Assembly: GCF_000147335.1 (NCBI RefSeq)
Contig: NC_014501.1
Coordinates: 372,001-436,000 of the forward strand
DNA length: 64,000 nt
Source: Gloeothece verrucosa PCC 7822
GTDB taxonomy: Bacteria > Cyanobacteriota > Cyanobacteriia > Cyanobacteriales > Microcystaceae
Reading direction: 5' to 3'
Shown here: in pieces, positions 34,921 through 46,475 of the stretch
Position numbering within the stretch: the first letter of the stretch is position 1
Layout of the letters: every line of letters begins with the position of its first letter
The notes under the pieces: model-generated
Database searches by the model: none
Told to the model about the DNA's origin: nothing
What the model saw: the letters and a program-made list of their open reading frames with translations, nothing else
Translations under genes and position numbers: made by a program

Positions 34921-35067
34921 TGTCGTTTTCCTAAGTTTATTTCTATGTTAATAAGGATAAAAATATATTTGCTCAGATTTTCTCAATGCCGCGTCACTAA
35001 AATAAACTCGCAAGAGCCAAGTTCATTCTCTCACGAGCCGCCAATTGTTTAATATTAAGCTGAAAAC

Positions 35068-36075
35068 TTACACAACTTGAGTAGCCACTTTAGGCTCAAC
35101 AGCCGTTAAGATTTCATAAGTCTCTCTCATTTTTAGACCGACTAAAACTTGGAATAACCCGGTTCCATTATTAGAACCTGGATAATCTTTGTGCTGTTGT
35201 AACAGGTGAGTCATTTCACCGTAATATTTAGTTCCTGTCCGGCTCAGATGTTGTTCAATATAAATCATTTCTTCGAGATTATCGAACTGACCATCAATTT
35301 CTAGGATAGAAACTTCATTGCCAAAGATATTATCGGGTCCATAGTACATTTTCAGTCCTGGATAAGCACAAGTGAGCTTGCGACCACAAGGTCTCCAGTC
35401 AATGGTTGAACCCTCGTCAAACAGATAAGCGGGTTTAAAGTTTTCTAACCCTTCTTTTTGAATTAAGCGCACCCGCAGGATTTTGCTTTCAGTGTCGTTT
35501 TCAATCAGTTTTGTTGGTAAAACTTGAATAACAACATCAGCGTATTCTCTTTGTGGCTCAATATAAGCACTAAAATCGGGTTTTCTAGCGTTGATCGAGG
35601 CAATCACATCATCATAAGAGTGTCCTCTTTCTGCCATATCCCGTTGAATCTTCCAGTTAATTTTTACCTCATCAGAAATATCAAGGTAAACGCTGAAGTC
35701 AACCAAAGAGCGGACGCGCTCATCATACAGGGGGTGAAGTCCCTCAATCACGACCACTTTGTTAGGTTCTACCCGTTCGGGAGGATCAATCATCCCTGTT
35801 TCATGGTTGTAGATGGGTTTCATGATCGGCTGACCGCTCTTGAGTGCCTTGATCTGCTCGGCCATCAGATCAAAGTTATTCGCTTTGGGATCTAAAGCCG
35901 TTACCCCTGCTTTTTTTCTTCCTTGACGATCAAGGCTATGATAGTCATCTAAACAGATAACCGTCATGAATTCTTCACCGAATAAATCGGTTAAACGACG
36001 TAAAAAAGTTGATTTTCCACAACCGGAGTCTCCGGCAACTCCAATGAGAACCACGCGATCTGACTGAGTGGTCAT
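35068..36075 (-). CDS. prk: Phosphoribulokinase
   Basis: PRK phosphorylates ribulose-5-phosphate to ribulose-1,5-bisphosphate in the Calvin cycle. The 335-residue product has the P-loop GVAGDSGCGKSTF, the catalytic region VICLDDYHSLDR and EGLHPLYDERVRSLVDFSVY. The regulatory pair Cys19 and Cys41 is present, as is a C-terminal pair in RPCGRKLTC, so thioredoxin regulation and GAPDH/CP12 docking are expected. It is monocistronic and divergent from petH across a region of about 670 bp. Confidence 0.97.
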   Translation of the reverse strand: MTTQSDRVVLIGVAGDSGCGKSTFLRRLTDLFGEEFMTVICLDDYHSLDRQGRKKAGVTALDPKANNFDLMAEQIKALKSGQPIMKPIYNHETGMIDPPERVEPNKVVVIEGLHPLYDERVRSLVDFSVYLDISDEVKINWKIQRDMAERGHSYDDVIASINARKPDFSAYIEPQREYADVVIQVLPTKLIENDTESKILRVRLIQKEGLENFKPAYLFDEGSTIDWRPCGRKLTCAYPGLKMYYGPDNIFGNEVSILEIDGQFDNLEEMIYIEQHLSRTGTKYYGEMTHLLQQHKDYPGSNNGTGLFQVLVGLKMRETYEILTAVEPKVATQVV

Positions 36076-37963
<1,888 letters not shown>

Positions 37964-37994
37964 TCTCAATTAATTCCTTTCAAGAGAGTTTCTC

Positions 37995-38022
37995 AGGTGG
38001 GCAGTGCCCACCTTAATTTTTA
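37995..38022 (+). terminator. Intrinsic terminator of petH
   Basis: A perfect 8-bp stem AGGTGGGC/GCCCACCT with a three-base loop is followed by a T-rich tail. It lies about 30 bp past the petH stop. Similar GGTGGG/CCCACC stems end chlB and groEL. Confidence 0.8.
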
Positions 38023-38238
38023 TCTAAATTTACAATAATTTTCCTGTTCAGAACGCTTTGATTTTTACAAATCTTCATATTTTCATTGATCTAGATCACC
38101 TAGGAATTTGGTAAAGAGGATAAATTATATATTAGACAAAAAGGAATAAGTGAAGCTGATTATAAGTCATTATACTCAAGTGGGGTTGACTTACTGAAAA
38201 GGCTTGCTATTTTAGTCAATTTCCTGGGAGCGAAAGTA

Positions 38239-39054
38239 ATGAGCAATGTTATTCATAAATATATCAATGTGATGGAAGAATTGGTAGAAATTGAAGTCAA
38301 CAAACAGTTAAAAAATTTACCTCCAATGTTTCTCAAGTACCGAGATTGTCTTAACCCGGTGGAAATTCAGACTTATGCCCTTAATCATTTACCCTGTTTG
38401 TATGCCAGCAGTACCGCCGGAAAATTTTATCAACTTGAAAAAGGAAAAACCCAATTATCAGAGCAAATTCAAACCACAGTAACCCGAGCAATAGCATCAG
38501 TTTTAAGAGACCCCATTAGACAATCAGAACCTTTATTAGAATCAATCAATCCTGACTGTATTTCAAGCGTTGAGCAAGAAAAATTAGAACAGCTTGAAAA
38601 AGCCGTTATTCATTTACAAGCTTATTTACAGGAACATAATTTAATTGAAGATGACGACGAGATCAGGGCTGATAATTTATTAAAAATTATTCGGAATAGT
38701 CTGCGAGAAGTAACAAGGCCTGTCGATCAAGTTTTACTTGAGTTACAGGAATATTTATTTCAAAAACAATTAATTGGCATTAACTGTCAAATCCACTTAG
38801 GGAATTTAGTAGAAGTTATTCGCTTGGTTCTCAAACAGAGAATAACTCATCATGCCGCCAAAATTGCTAGTCAACAAGCTTTGGAAAAAATGTCGGATTT
38901 GGAATATTACTTATCGATGAAAGATGAACTAGAACAAGAACAAGAAACTGAGTATGGCAACAATTTTATCAGTGAATTTGGACAGTTAATTCGAGATAAT
39001 TATTCAGGCCAAGTCATGGGGGATGAAAAAGCCAGTTTAAAAAGAAGAAGATAA
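38239..39054 (+). CDS. ComFB-family protein (possible c-di-GMP receptor)
   Basis: The first ~100 residues match the ComFB family: IHKYINVMEELVEIEVNKQL, LNPVEIQTYALNHLPCLYASSTAGKFYQ and a following helix. Cyanobacterial ComFB proteins (CdgR in Nostoc) have been reported as c-di-GMP receptors influencing cell size and motility. This 271-residue protein is longer than the ~160-180 residues I remember for CdgR. The extra ~150 C-terminal residues are helical, with two related segments (LQAYLQEHNLIEDDDEIRADNLLKIIR and LQEYLFQKQLIGINCQIHLGNLVEVIR) that look like an internal duplication. It stands alone. Confidence 0.65.
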   Translation: MSNVIHKYINVMEELVEIEVNKQLKNLPPMFLKYRDCLNPVEIQTYALNHLPCLYASSTAGKFYQLEKGKTQLSEQIQTTVTRAIASVLRDPIRQSEPLLESINPDCISSVEQEKLEQLEKAVIHLQAYLQEHNLIEDDDEIRADNLLKIIRNSLREVTRPVDQVLLELQEYLFQKQLIGINCQIHLGNLVEVIRLVLKQRITHHAAKIASQQALEKMSDLEYYLSMKDELEQEQETEYGNNFISEFGQLIRDNYSGQVMGDEKASLKRRR

Positions 39055-39095
39055 CCCATACAATTTTCAACGCTCCCGCTAATCATTTGCCCATC

Positions 39096-39947
39096 CTAAT
39101 AAAAAACCAACGTCCGAAGCTCAATGCTTTCTCTGGGCGGCGCATCGGCTGAACTGGTGGGGTCATCGAACGCTGTATGAGCCGTAAACCTTGTCTGACA
39201 ATTAGAGTCTGAGTCAAAACACTTGAGAAGCAAGACTTCATCGCGTCGCATTTGGGGAAAATAATACCATCGCTGGGCCGGATTATACGAAACTAAATAG
39301 GTTTCACCGACGCGCTCACGATACACAAGGTCAGCCGCCATAAAATCTGTTAAGGCTATGGTTTGGCCATCACATACGGCAATAGGAGATTCTTGAACCG
39401 GTTCAGCCAGAGGTCGCCAAAGATTAACGATACTAAATCTTTTTTGCAACAGTTCCTCGATATTATCGACCCCAAGGGCGGCTAATTCGTCTCGCGCACG
39501 TTGATAGCCAGAAAGGAGAGTAAAGTCATTATGGACCACCTTGACTGGCTCTTTTGCCGTTTTTTCTCCTAGTTTAGCTCGCCGAGCATTGCGAACATTG
39601 TGATCGAATACTACCACTTTAGCCGCATCTAATACCTTACTCAGAAACTGTGTGGCGTGAGGATAATAAATTGAGCGCACTTGATGGTCATCGTAGAAGT
39701 TAAGGTCTGGACTTGGGCTTTCCAGTAGTACAAACCCTTGTTTGTCAAGAGATAGATTTGTGGCAATTAATCGACCATTGAGGATGGGAAGCTTACGAGT
39801 TTCATAGGTTCCACTCCGTTGAGGAACACCTGGCGGGGGATCATAGGTATAGTTAACGGGTTTTTCTTTCATGGGAATGAGGTAATTGAGACTCGCCTCA
39901 ACGAAAGGCAAATTCTCAACAACTGGACTAATTACGGAAGCTTCCAT
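39096..39947 (-). CDS. CmcJ/NvfI-family oxidoreductase
   Basis: This 283-residue soluble protein fits the CmcJ/NvfI (GA4-desaturase-like) family: VVVFDHNVRNARR, VKVVHNDFTLLSG with the His-x-Asp pair, LWRPLAEPVQESPIAVCDG, and the ending PPRESIELRTLVFY. Characterised members include fungal Fe(II)/2-oxoglutarate-like enzymes and the cephamycin protein CmcJ; the cyanobacterial substrate is unknown. In the VxHNDxT motif the family metal-binding His and Asp are kept. It is monocistronic and convergent with the ComFB-like gene. Confidence 0.78.
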   Translation of the reverse strand: MEASVISPVVENLPFVEASLNYLIPMKEKPVNYTYDPPPGVPQRSGTYETRKLPILNGRLIATNLSLDKQGFVLLESPSPDLNFYDDHQVRSIYYPHATQFLSKVLDAAKVVVFDHNVRNARRAKLGEKTAKEPVKVVHNDFTLLSGYQRARDELAALGVDNIEELLQKRFSIVNLWRPLAEPVQESPIAVCDGQTIALTDFMAADLVYRERVGETYLVSYNPAQRWYYFPQMRRDEVLLLKCFDSDSNCQTRFTAHTAFDDPTSSADAPPRESIELRTLVFY

Positions 39948-40049
39948 GATTTAAAATACACTTTGTTGGTCAACTTAATGTATTTTAACAGAAAAAAAAA
40001 GCCGCGACGGTGTGATAGATCACTTGATATTGCTCAACATCCTCGATGG

Positions 40050-40264
40050 TTATAATCTAAAAAAACGCCGCCACACCACCATAAATCCCATCGGCTGTAG
40101 CCGCACCCAACCGGTGAAACCAAACCCGTCGCGGTTCCTTGGGCTAAAGTTCTATTAATACAAAGTATCCCGATGGGGCCCACTGGCGCAGCAATGGACA
40201 GCCCTATAATTAACCCTTGAATAAAAAAACCGGCATTCATCTGTATCATCTCTATCAATTTCAT
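40050..40264 (-). pseudogene. Truncated, frameshifted LysE-family translocator remnant
   Basis: The ATG at 40264 opens a LysE/RhtB exporter N-terminus, with FFIQGLIIGLSIAAPVGPIGILCINRTLAQGTATGLVS. At about 40120 the frame shifts by one base. The second frame then continues the family sequence, GAATADGIYGGVAAFF, before a stop at 40050. A complete LysE protein has about 200 residues, so the last two thirds are missing. This is a decayed gene. Confidence 0.8.
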
Positions 40265-40414
40265 TGCGAGAAATCTGAGAATTACGTTAAATTTAGTTAA
40301 GAACGATCTGCTTTTTATATAAATTTGGCAAACTTTATGCTAGATATCTTGACAAAAGCAGCAAAATAGAATAATAGAAATACTTTCTTGACCATCTAAG
40401 AGAAACATTAAAAC

Positions 40415-42301
40415 ATGAAAATTTCTTGGAGAACCGTTTTACTCTGGACAATACCCCTGCTAGTGGTAGGGTTTTTCCTTTGGCAAGGGACATTCACGCC
40501 GGCCACCAGCATGGTAGGCAATAATACCGCCAGTACCCGCATGACCTACGGACGCTTTCTCGAATATGTAGAAGCCGGACGGGTTCTATCGGTTGACCTC
40601 TATGAAGGAGGACGCACAGCCATAGTCCAAGCAGTTGATCCGCTAATTGAAAATCAAGTGCAAAGGTTACGGGTGGATTTACCCTCTAATTCTCCAGAAT
40701 TGATCTCTAAGCTAACCGATAAAGGAGTCAGCTTAGATGTACATCCTCTGCGTAATGATGGGGCGCTGTGGGGATTTTTGGGCAATTTACTCTTTCCCAT
40801 TCTCTTAATTGCGGCTCTATTTTTCCTCTTCCGCCGTTCTAGCAATATTCCCGGCGGTCCAGGCCAAGCCATGAATTTTGGCAAATCTCGCGCGCGCTTT
40901 CAAATGGAAGCCAAAACCGGCATTATGTTTGATGATGTAGCCGGTATTGACGAAGCCAAAGAAGAATTACAAGAAATCGTTACCTTCCTCAAACAGCCTG
41001 AAAAATTTACCGCAGTAGGGGCAAGAATCCCCAAAGGAGTCTTATTAGTCGGGCCTCCCGGAACCGGTAAAACCCTACTGGCTAAAGCCATTGCCGGAGA
41101 AGCCGGCGTGCCTTTCTTTAGCATTTCGGGGTCCGAATTTGTGGAAATGTTCGTCGGGGTTGGGGCCTCCCGAGTCCGTGATTTATTTAAGAAAGCCAAA
41201 GAAAACGCACCCTGTTTAATCTTCATCGATGAAATTGACGCAGTAGGTCGTCAACGGGGGGCTGGTATCGGTGGTGGGAATGATGAACGCGAACAAACCT
41301 TAAACCAACTGTTAACCGAAATGGACGGGTTTGAAGGCAATACCGGCATTATTATTATTGCGGCTACCAACCGCCCTGATGTGTTAGACTCCGCCTTGAT
41401 GCGTCCGGGACGTTTTGACCGTCAGGTAATCGTCGATGCGCCCGATGTAAAAGGACGTTTAGCGATTTTAGAAGTTCACGCCCGCAATAAAAAATTAGCC
41501 TCAGAAATTTCCTTAGATGCGATCGCCCGTCGGACTCCTGGGTTTAGTGGGGCAGATTTAGCCAACTTACTGAACGAAGCCGCTATTCTCACGGCCCGTC
41601 GTCGTAAAGAGGCGATTACCATGTTAGAGATAGACGATGCGATTGACCGGGTAATTGCCGGTATGGAAGGCACTCCCTTAGTAGATAGTAAGAGTAAGCG
41701 GCTAATTGCTTATCATGAAGTGGGTCACGCCATCGTGGGGACTTTAATCAAAGATCACGACCCTGTACAGAAAGTTACCCTAATTCCTAGAGGACAAGCA
41801 CAAGGGTTAACTTGGTTCACTCCTAATGAAGAACAAGGGTTAACCACCAAAGCGCAAATCATGGCCCGCATTGCCGGTGCGATGGGAGGCCGAGCCGCCG
41901 AAGAGGAAATCTTTGGTTATGATGAGGTTACCACCGGTGCCGGGGGAGACTTACAACAAGTTTCAGAAATGGCCCGTCAAATGGTGACACGTTTCGGGAT
42001 GAGTGATTTAGGTCCTTTGTCTTTAGAGAGTCAAAGCGGAGAAGTATTTTTAGGGGCGGGTTTAATGACTCGCGCTGAATATTCTGAAAAGGTAGCCACG
42101 AGAATTGACGATCAAGTGCGGGCCATTGTCGAACATGGTCATCAAATGGCTAAACAGATTATTCGGGATAATCGAGAAGTGATTGACCGTTTGGTTGATT
42201 TGTTAATCGAGAAAGAAACCATTGACGGCAAAGAGTTCCGTCAGATTGTGGCTGAATATACCCATGTTCCTGACAAAGAAGAGTTAATTCCTCAGCTTTA
42301 A
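40415..42301 (+). CDS. ftsH: ATP-dependent zinc metalloprotease FtsH (FtsH2-like)
   Basis: FtsH hexamers extract and degrade damaged membrane proteins; the FtsH2 form works with FtsH3 in photosystem II (D1) repair. The 628-residue product has an N-terminal helix ([18 protein letters not shown]), a lumenal domain, a second helix ([18 protein letters not shown]), AAA+ motifs GPPGTGKT (Walker A), FIDEIDAVG (Walker B) and the arginine-finger region [20 protein letters not shown]. The zinc motif HEVGH and a distal Asp complete the protease. Sequence is very close to Synechocystis Slr0228 as I remember it. It is monocistronic. Confidence 0.96.
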   Translation: MKISWRTVLLWTIPLLVVGFFLWQGTFTPATSMVGNNTASTRMTYGRFLEYVEAGRVLSVDLYEGGRTAIVQAVDPLIENQVQRLRVDLPSNSPELISKLTDKGVSLDVHPLRNDGALWGFLGNLLFPILLIAALFFLFRRSSNIPGGPGQAMNFGKSRARFQMEAKTGIMFDDVAGIDEAKEELQEIVTFLKQPEKFTAVGARIPKGVLLVGPPGTGKTLLAKAIAGEAGVPFFSISGSEFVEMFVGVGASRVRDLFKKAKENAPCLIFIDEIDAVGRQRGAGIGGGNDEREQTLNQLLTEMDGFEGNTGIIIIAATNRPDVLDSALMRPGRFDRQVIVDAPDVKGRLAILEVHARNKKLASEISLDAIARRTPGFSGADLANLLNEAAILTARRRKEAITMLEIDDAIDRVIAGMEGTPLVDSKSKRLIAYHEVGHAIVGTLIKDHDPVQKVTLIPRGQAQGLTWFTPNEEQGLTTKAQIMARIAGAMGGRAAEEEIFGYDEVTTGAGGDLQQVSEMARQMVTRFGMSDLGPLSLESQSGEVFLGAGLMTRAEYSEKVATRIDDQVRAIVEHGHQMAKQIIRDNREVIDRLVDLLIEKETIDGKEFRQIVAEYTHVPDKEELIPQL

Positions 42302-42330
42302 GGGATTTATCATAATTTGCTAACAATAGG

Positions 42331-42352
42331 GGACGGTGTGTAACCGTCCTTT
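42331..42352 (+). terminator. Probable terminator of ftsH
   Basis: GGACGGT at 42331-42337 pairs with ACCGTCC at 42343-42349 around a five-base loop, followed by a short T-containing tail. The T-tract is weak. Confidence 0.5.
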
Positions 42353-42504
42353 CAATATTTTGTCAATTGTTGTAGGATTAGACTTTTTGTTCAGTTTTGT
42401 TTATCTAGTTAAAAATCTATATCGATTAATATTGGCATTGACTTATTTCTATGGATGAGGGTAAGATAATAGGCGATATATACAATAGATAGGGAGACAG
42501 GCTC

Positions 42505-43443
42505 TTGATACAGGCAACTCTACATCAGTTAAGAGTTTTCGAGGCAACGGCCCGTCACGGAAGCTTCACCAAAGCGGCAGAGGAATTATACATTACTCAA
42601 CCTACTGTTTCGAGTCAGGTTAAGCAACTGACGAAGGCCATCGGTTTACCTCTATTTGAACAAATCGGTAAACGCCTCTATCTGACTGAAGCCGGTAATG
42701 AATTATTAAAGACTTGTCAAGATGTGTTTGACAGACTCGATAACTTTGATATGAAAATTGCCGACTTGAAGGGGACGAAACAGGGTAGCCTCCGTTTGGG
42801 GGTAATTACCACGACAAAATACTTTGTTCCTAGATTGTTAGGAGCTTTTTGTGAACAGTATCCGGGAATCGATATATCCTTACAAGTCACCAATCATCAG
42901 CAGCTACATCAGCGAATGCTCAATAATGAAGATGATTTGTATATTTTAAGTCAAATTCCCGAGGATGTTGACCTTAACAGCCAAGCTTTTTTAGATAATC
43001 CTTTAGTTGTCGTAGCCAGAAAAGGTCATCCTTTAGCTAAAAAGTCAAGAATTCCCATTAGCGAACTCAATGGAGAACCTTTTATCATGCGTGAAACGGG
43101 TTCAGGAACTCGTCAAGCCGCACTCAAACTGTTTAATCAACATAGGGTTTCTGTGAAAGTGCGTTTGGAACTCGGCAGTAATGAAGCGATTAAACAAGCC
43201 ATTGCCGGGGGTTTAGGGATCTCAGTGCTGTCTAAGCATACCCTACTGTCTACGAGTGAAGACCTTACGATTTTAGATGTTCAGCACTTTCCCATTGAAA
43301 GATCTTGGTATGTGGGTTACTTAGCCGGTAAACAATTATCAGTGATTGCGAGAACTTTTTTACAGTTTCTCATTGATGAAACTAAAAGTATGGAGATCTA
43401 TGACTTTTCTAAAAATGGCAATGGTTACTCTATAGCTGTATGA
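42505..43443 (+). CDS. cmpR: LysR-family regulator, CmpR/CbbR-like
   Basis: The 312-residue protein starts at a TTG with AGGGAGA upstream. The N-terminal winged helix-turn-helix reads LHQLRVFEATARHGSFTKAAEELYITQPTVSSQVKQL. The effector domain (residues ~90-300) includes GSLRLGVITTTKYFVPRLLG, GSGTRQAALKLF and ELGSNEAIKQAIAGGLGISVLS. These phrases match cyanobacterial CmpR, the activator of low-CO2 genes that senses 2-phosphoglycolate/RuBP, better than RbcR or NdhR/CcmR. The cmp transport operon is not adjacent, so the paralogue assignment is tentative. A strong terminator follows. Confidence 0.7.
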   Translation: MIQATLHQLRVFEATARHGSFTKAAEELYITQPTVSSQVKQLTKAIGLPLFEQIGKRLYLTEAGNELLKTCQDVFDRLDNFDMKIADLKGTKQGSLRLGVITTTKYFVPRLLGAFCEQYPGIDISLQVTNHQQLHQRMLNNEDDLYILSQIPEDVDLNSQAFLDNPLVVVARKGHPLAKKSRIPISELNGEPFIMRETGSGTRQAALKLFNQHRVSVKVRLELGSNEAIKQAIAGGLGISVLSKHTLLSTSEDLTILDVQHFPIERSWYVGYLAGKQLSVIARTFLQFLIDETKSMEIYDFSKNGNGYSIAV

Positions 43444-43502
43444 GTTTGAGCTTTTTATTTTTAATAAAAAAAAACTTAAAATAACTCCACTTCCACGAAT
43501 TA

Positions 43503-43528
43503 AGCCTGCCTACGCAGGCTCTTTTTTT
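43503..43528 (+). terminator. Intrinsic terminator after the LysR-type gene
   Basis: Stem AGCCTGC/GCAGGCT with loop CTAC is followed by C and seven T residues. It is one of the clearest rho-independent terminators in the window. Confidence 0.9.
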
Positions 43529-43657
43529 ATGCTATCCCCTGATGAATTAAGAGTCTTTTATTAAGATATATGTACTAAAAGATCGGTTTTGTTGATGGTA
43601 TTTTTTTAGGAACTATAATTACGGCTAGAAATTACATGATCGCAGAAAAACTAAACA

Positions 43658-44191
43658 ATGAAGACGAGACGCAAATTTTTGGCTGTTGCTGCACTGATGG
43701 CCACGGTGGCTTCTCTAACTTATAGCCTGTCCTCAACAAGGGCTGAAGACAACAAGGTTCAATTGATGTTTGTGCAGACTGCTGAAGATTTCAAGGTCGA
43801 GGGGAAAACCTTGCGCCTAGTCAATGTCAATCAGCAGACGTTGTATTTCTCGGATCGCCCAGTGCGGATCGCCGGGCACCTCACCATGCCCGCCTATTTC
43901 GATGAATGGAAAGCCAGGGAAGGTCCCGACAATTTTGGCAATGATCCACCCAACGCCACCCTTTCGGTCTATGAGTCAGGTCGTCAAGAGAACACCCTTA
44001 CTGTAGTTGAGATCACTCATCCCGTCATTGATGGGAAGGATTTAGTCTACAACTACAAGCTGATCAATGGTACGATGCCCAAATCTGGAGGAGCAACCGC
44101 GTTGTTCATTGATTGGATCGGTGTGGGCGGTGGAGTCGGCCCGGGTTTTCACGGCGTAGGGGCTGGCGCTCGCGGGGTGGGCATCTACTAA
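43658..44191 (+). CDS. Exported hypothetical protein with glycine-rich tail
   Basis: The 177-residue protein has a signal peptide with an arginine pair (MKTRRKFLAVAALMATVASLTYS) and likely cleavage near SSTRA/ED. The mature part has beta-like phrases (TLRLVNVNQQTLYFSDRPVRIAGHL, HPVIDGKDLVYNYKLINGTM) and ends in a Gly-rich IGVGGGVGPGFHGVGAGARGVG. I do not recognise the function. The coding region uses more G/C-ending codons than the flanking genes, which suggests acquisition from another lineage. It is convergent with the Tab2-type gene, only 4 bp between stops. Confidence 0.7.
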   Translation: MKTRRKFLAVAALMATVASLTYSLSSTRAEDNKVQLMFVQTAEDFKVEGKTLRLVNVNQQTLYFSDRPVRIAGHLTMPAYFDEWKAREGPDNFGNDPPNATLSVYESGRQENTLTVVEITHPVIDGKDLVYNYKLINGTMPKSGGATALFIDWIGVGGGVGPGFHGVGAGARGVGIY

Positions 44192-44195
44192 ACTT

Positions 44196-45068
44196 CTAAT
44201 TTTCTTCCTTTAACAACCAAAATCCTGCAAAAGATTCTGACTCCGGGCTAGATTGAACTGCTAAAAAATGGACATTATTAGCTCTTTTTTTCGTTTCTTC
44301 AAACCCTTTAGCTTCAGACAAAATTTGAGGATTAGTAACATTAATGACAATCCAGCTATCACTAACGCCAGTTTCTAGCCGCACGATGGGGCGATCACTC
44401 TCTTCAAATTTTAAATAACCCATCTCTAACCCTGACATCCAACCCGCTAAAGGAAGGGCGCGAGAAGAATAAATAATTAAGCCAGGAATTTTGTTTTTGG
44501 GGTTAATTCCCAGCATTGAGAGGGGAAAAGCTTCGCCAAAAGCGATATCCCATTCTTTGAGTTGAGCAAAAGCTTCGGCCTCTAAACTGACAAAAGCATA
44601 TTTATCGCCTTTATCTCCTCTGATAGCATCCGGAAGGGGAATAGCATTTAAACCGGGATATTGTACAGAAGTGGATAGAGCCGCTTTTTGATCATATCCT
44701 TCTTGTTGAGGATAAAACTCTTTCATTCTCTGTTCAATCCACTGATTTAAAGCATAAGTTCGGCGGCTCGGAGCCGCATCTATACCGGCTTCCTCACAAG
44801 CTTTAGTGATCATATTATTCATTTGCCGCCGAAAGAAGCGAATTTTTTTGGGAGCTTTTCCGGCTTGGGCGATGGCTTTTTTAAGGGTTTCTGCTAACCA
44901 AAGAGAATTAACCGTTTTACTAGAGCAAAATTCCGAATATTGAAACAAAGAATCCGGCGATAAATCCGGCTCGGTGGGGGCTTCACAAATTAAAACTTCC
45001 CATAATTTTTTTTCGTCTTCATCTAAAATTGGACGAGAATAAAAATCAAGTTCCCAAATCGTTCCCAT
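44196..45068 (-). CDS. Tab2/Atab2-family RNA-binding protein
   Basis: The family takes its name from chloroplast proteins needed for translation of photosystem I mRNAs (Tab2 for psaB in Chlamydomonas). The 290-residue protein begins with the diagnostic IWELDFYSRPILDEDEKKLWEVL and contains PKKIRFFRRQMNNMITKACEE and PSRRTYALNQWIEQRM. It ends with ETKKRANNVHFLAVQSSPESESFAGFWLL. It has no signal peptide. It is monocistronic as far as visible. Confidence 0.9.
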   Translation of the reverse strand: MGTIWELDFYSRPILDEDEKKLWEVLICEAPTEPDLSPDSLFQYSEFCSSKTVNSLWLAETLKKAIAQAGKAPKKIRFFRRQMNNMITKACEEAGIDAAPSRRTYALNQWIEQRMKEFYPQQEGYDQKAALSTSVQYPGLNAIPLPDAIRGDKGDKYAFVSLEAEAFAQLKEWDIAFGEAFPLSMLGINPKNKIPGLIIYSSRALPLAGWMSGLEMGYLKFEESDRPIVRLETGVSDSWIVINVTNPQILSEAKGFEETKKRANNVHFLAVQSSPESESFAGFWLLKEEN

Positions 45069-45163
45069 AGTTAATCGTTCAGTTGTAAGTGGTTAGCCAA
45101 AGGCACTGGCAAATTCCTGCTGTAACTAGGTTTTCACCTTTAAGGCTATGAATAGCCTTTCCT

Positions 45164-45195
45164 TGGACTGGGGTGCGGAACGAGTTCCGCACTGC
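45164..45195 (+). repeat. Dispersed palindromic repeat, intergenic copy
   Basis: The same 32-bp element as at 11977-12008, in the opposite orientation, with arms GTGCGGAAC and GTTCCGCAC and the TGGACTGG flank. It lies between the Tab2-type gene and the GT2 gene, 14 bp beyond the GT2 stop. Confidence 0.8.
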
Positions 45196-45208
45196 TATAT
45201 AATTAATC

Positions 45209-46234
45209 TTAAGAGTTTTGGCCAATAATTTCTCTAACTCGGTATATGGGGCGTTTTTGAGATTCATGATAAGTCCGCATTACTAACTCAGCTAATAATC
45301 CAAAACTCAACAATTGTATGCCGGTTAAAAATAGCAGCACCGCTAAAATTAGTAAAGGACGATGACCAATACTTGTCCCATAAAACAGTTTAATAACAGT
45401 TAAATAAATTCCAAAACCTGTTCCTAATAACATTGAGATTAAACCAAATAGCCCAAAGACGTGCATCGGGCGAGTCAGAAACTTTTTGATAAAAAAGACA
45501 GTAAATAAGTCTAGTATTACCCGAGAAGTTCTGCCTAAGCCATATTTACTTTTACCATAACGCCGGGCATGATGACCCACTGGGATCTCTGTAATTCTCG
45601 CTCCCTCAATGTAAGCTAAAGCCGGCAGAAAGCGATGTAATTCGCCATACAGATTCATATCAGCCAATACCTCGGCTCGGTAAGCTTTTAGAGAACACCC
45701 ATAATCATGTAATTCTACACCTGTGGCTCGCCCAATTAACCAGTTAGCTATTTTAGAAGGAAGTAAGCGGGTTAATTGATCATCTTGTCGGTTTTTACGC
45801 CAACCACTCACAAGGTCATATCCTTCATTTAATTTAGCTAATAATTTGGGGATATCAGCCGGATCATTTTGTAAGTCCCCGTCAAGAGTAACGATAATTT
45901 TACCTTGAGCATATCTAAAACCTGCTGCCATTGCCGGGGTTTGACCATAATTACGGCGTAAAATAACGGCTTTTAAGTCACTCCTCAAAGCGGCTAATTC
46001 CCGCAGCACTTCAGTGGAACCATCTCTAGAACCATCATCAACGCAGATAATTTCATAATCTAACCCAGTTTCTCTCAATGTGCTGGCAATTGTCTCCACC
46101 AATGAGGTAATGCTTTCTACTTCATTATAGATAGGCACAACCACAGACACTTGTGGGAAAAGGGAAGTGATCGGTTTTGATGTGACTGTCGCCTTGTTGC
46201 TCCCAGACTCATTGATCATTGACTGACTCCTCAA
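45209..46234 (-). CDS. GT2-family membrane glycosyltransferase (DPM1/GtrB-like)
   Basis: The 341-residue GT-A enzyme has the nucleotide-sugar start VSVVVPIYNEVESITSLVETI, EIICVDDGSRDGSTEVL, the DxD-like TLDGDLQNDPADIP, and a GCSLKAYRAEVL motif. Two C-terminal helices (~262-285 and ~300-322) anchor it. This layout belongs to undecaprenyl/dolichyl-phosphate hexose synthases such as GtrB, which load a lipid carrier. Start may be the ATG at 46234 or the one five codons later (MINESGSNK). It is not in a recognisable polysaccharide cluster. Confidence 0.88.
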   Translation of the reverse strand: MRSQSMINESGSNKATVTSKPITSLFPQVSVVVPIYNEVESITSLVETIASTLRETGLDYEIICVDDGSRDGSTEVLRELAALRSDLKAVILRRNYGQTPAMAAGFRYAQGKIIVTLDGDLQNDPADIPKLLAKLNEGYDLVSGWRKNRQDDQLTRLLPSKIANWLIGRATGVELHDYGCSLKAYRAEVLADMNLYGELHRFLPALAYIEGARITEIPVGHHARRYGKSKYGLGRTSRVILDLFTVFFIKKFLTRPMHVFGLFGLISMLLGTGFGIYLTVIKLFYGTSIGHRPLLILAVLLFLTGIQLLSFGLLAELVMRTYHESQKRPIYRVREIIGQNS

Positions 46235-46475
46235 ACCATTCTTGAACTTTATGATAGCTTTTTAATTGCCAATGCCCAATCTATTATTGAGCCAATGGGG
46301 AAACTCCCTATCAGCAGGTTTTACTCCCAAGCCAGACGTAATCATGGATGATAAAGTTCAAGTATTAGCTAAAACTTAGCCTAAATTAACAATAGCTTAA
46401 CAAGAGCGCTATAAAGCACCCGATAATTTAAGCTAGACTAAGAATAAATCTTTCTATGATTCCCTAAGAATATAT

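Noticed and set aside
45079..45267. 62-codon minus-strand frame overlapping the GT2 gene's 3' end
   Set aside because: It overlaps the well-supported GT2 C-terminus in another frame, runs through the palindromic repeat and has no recognisable protein features.
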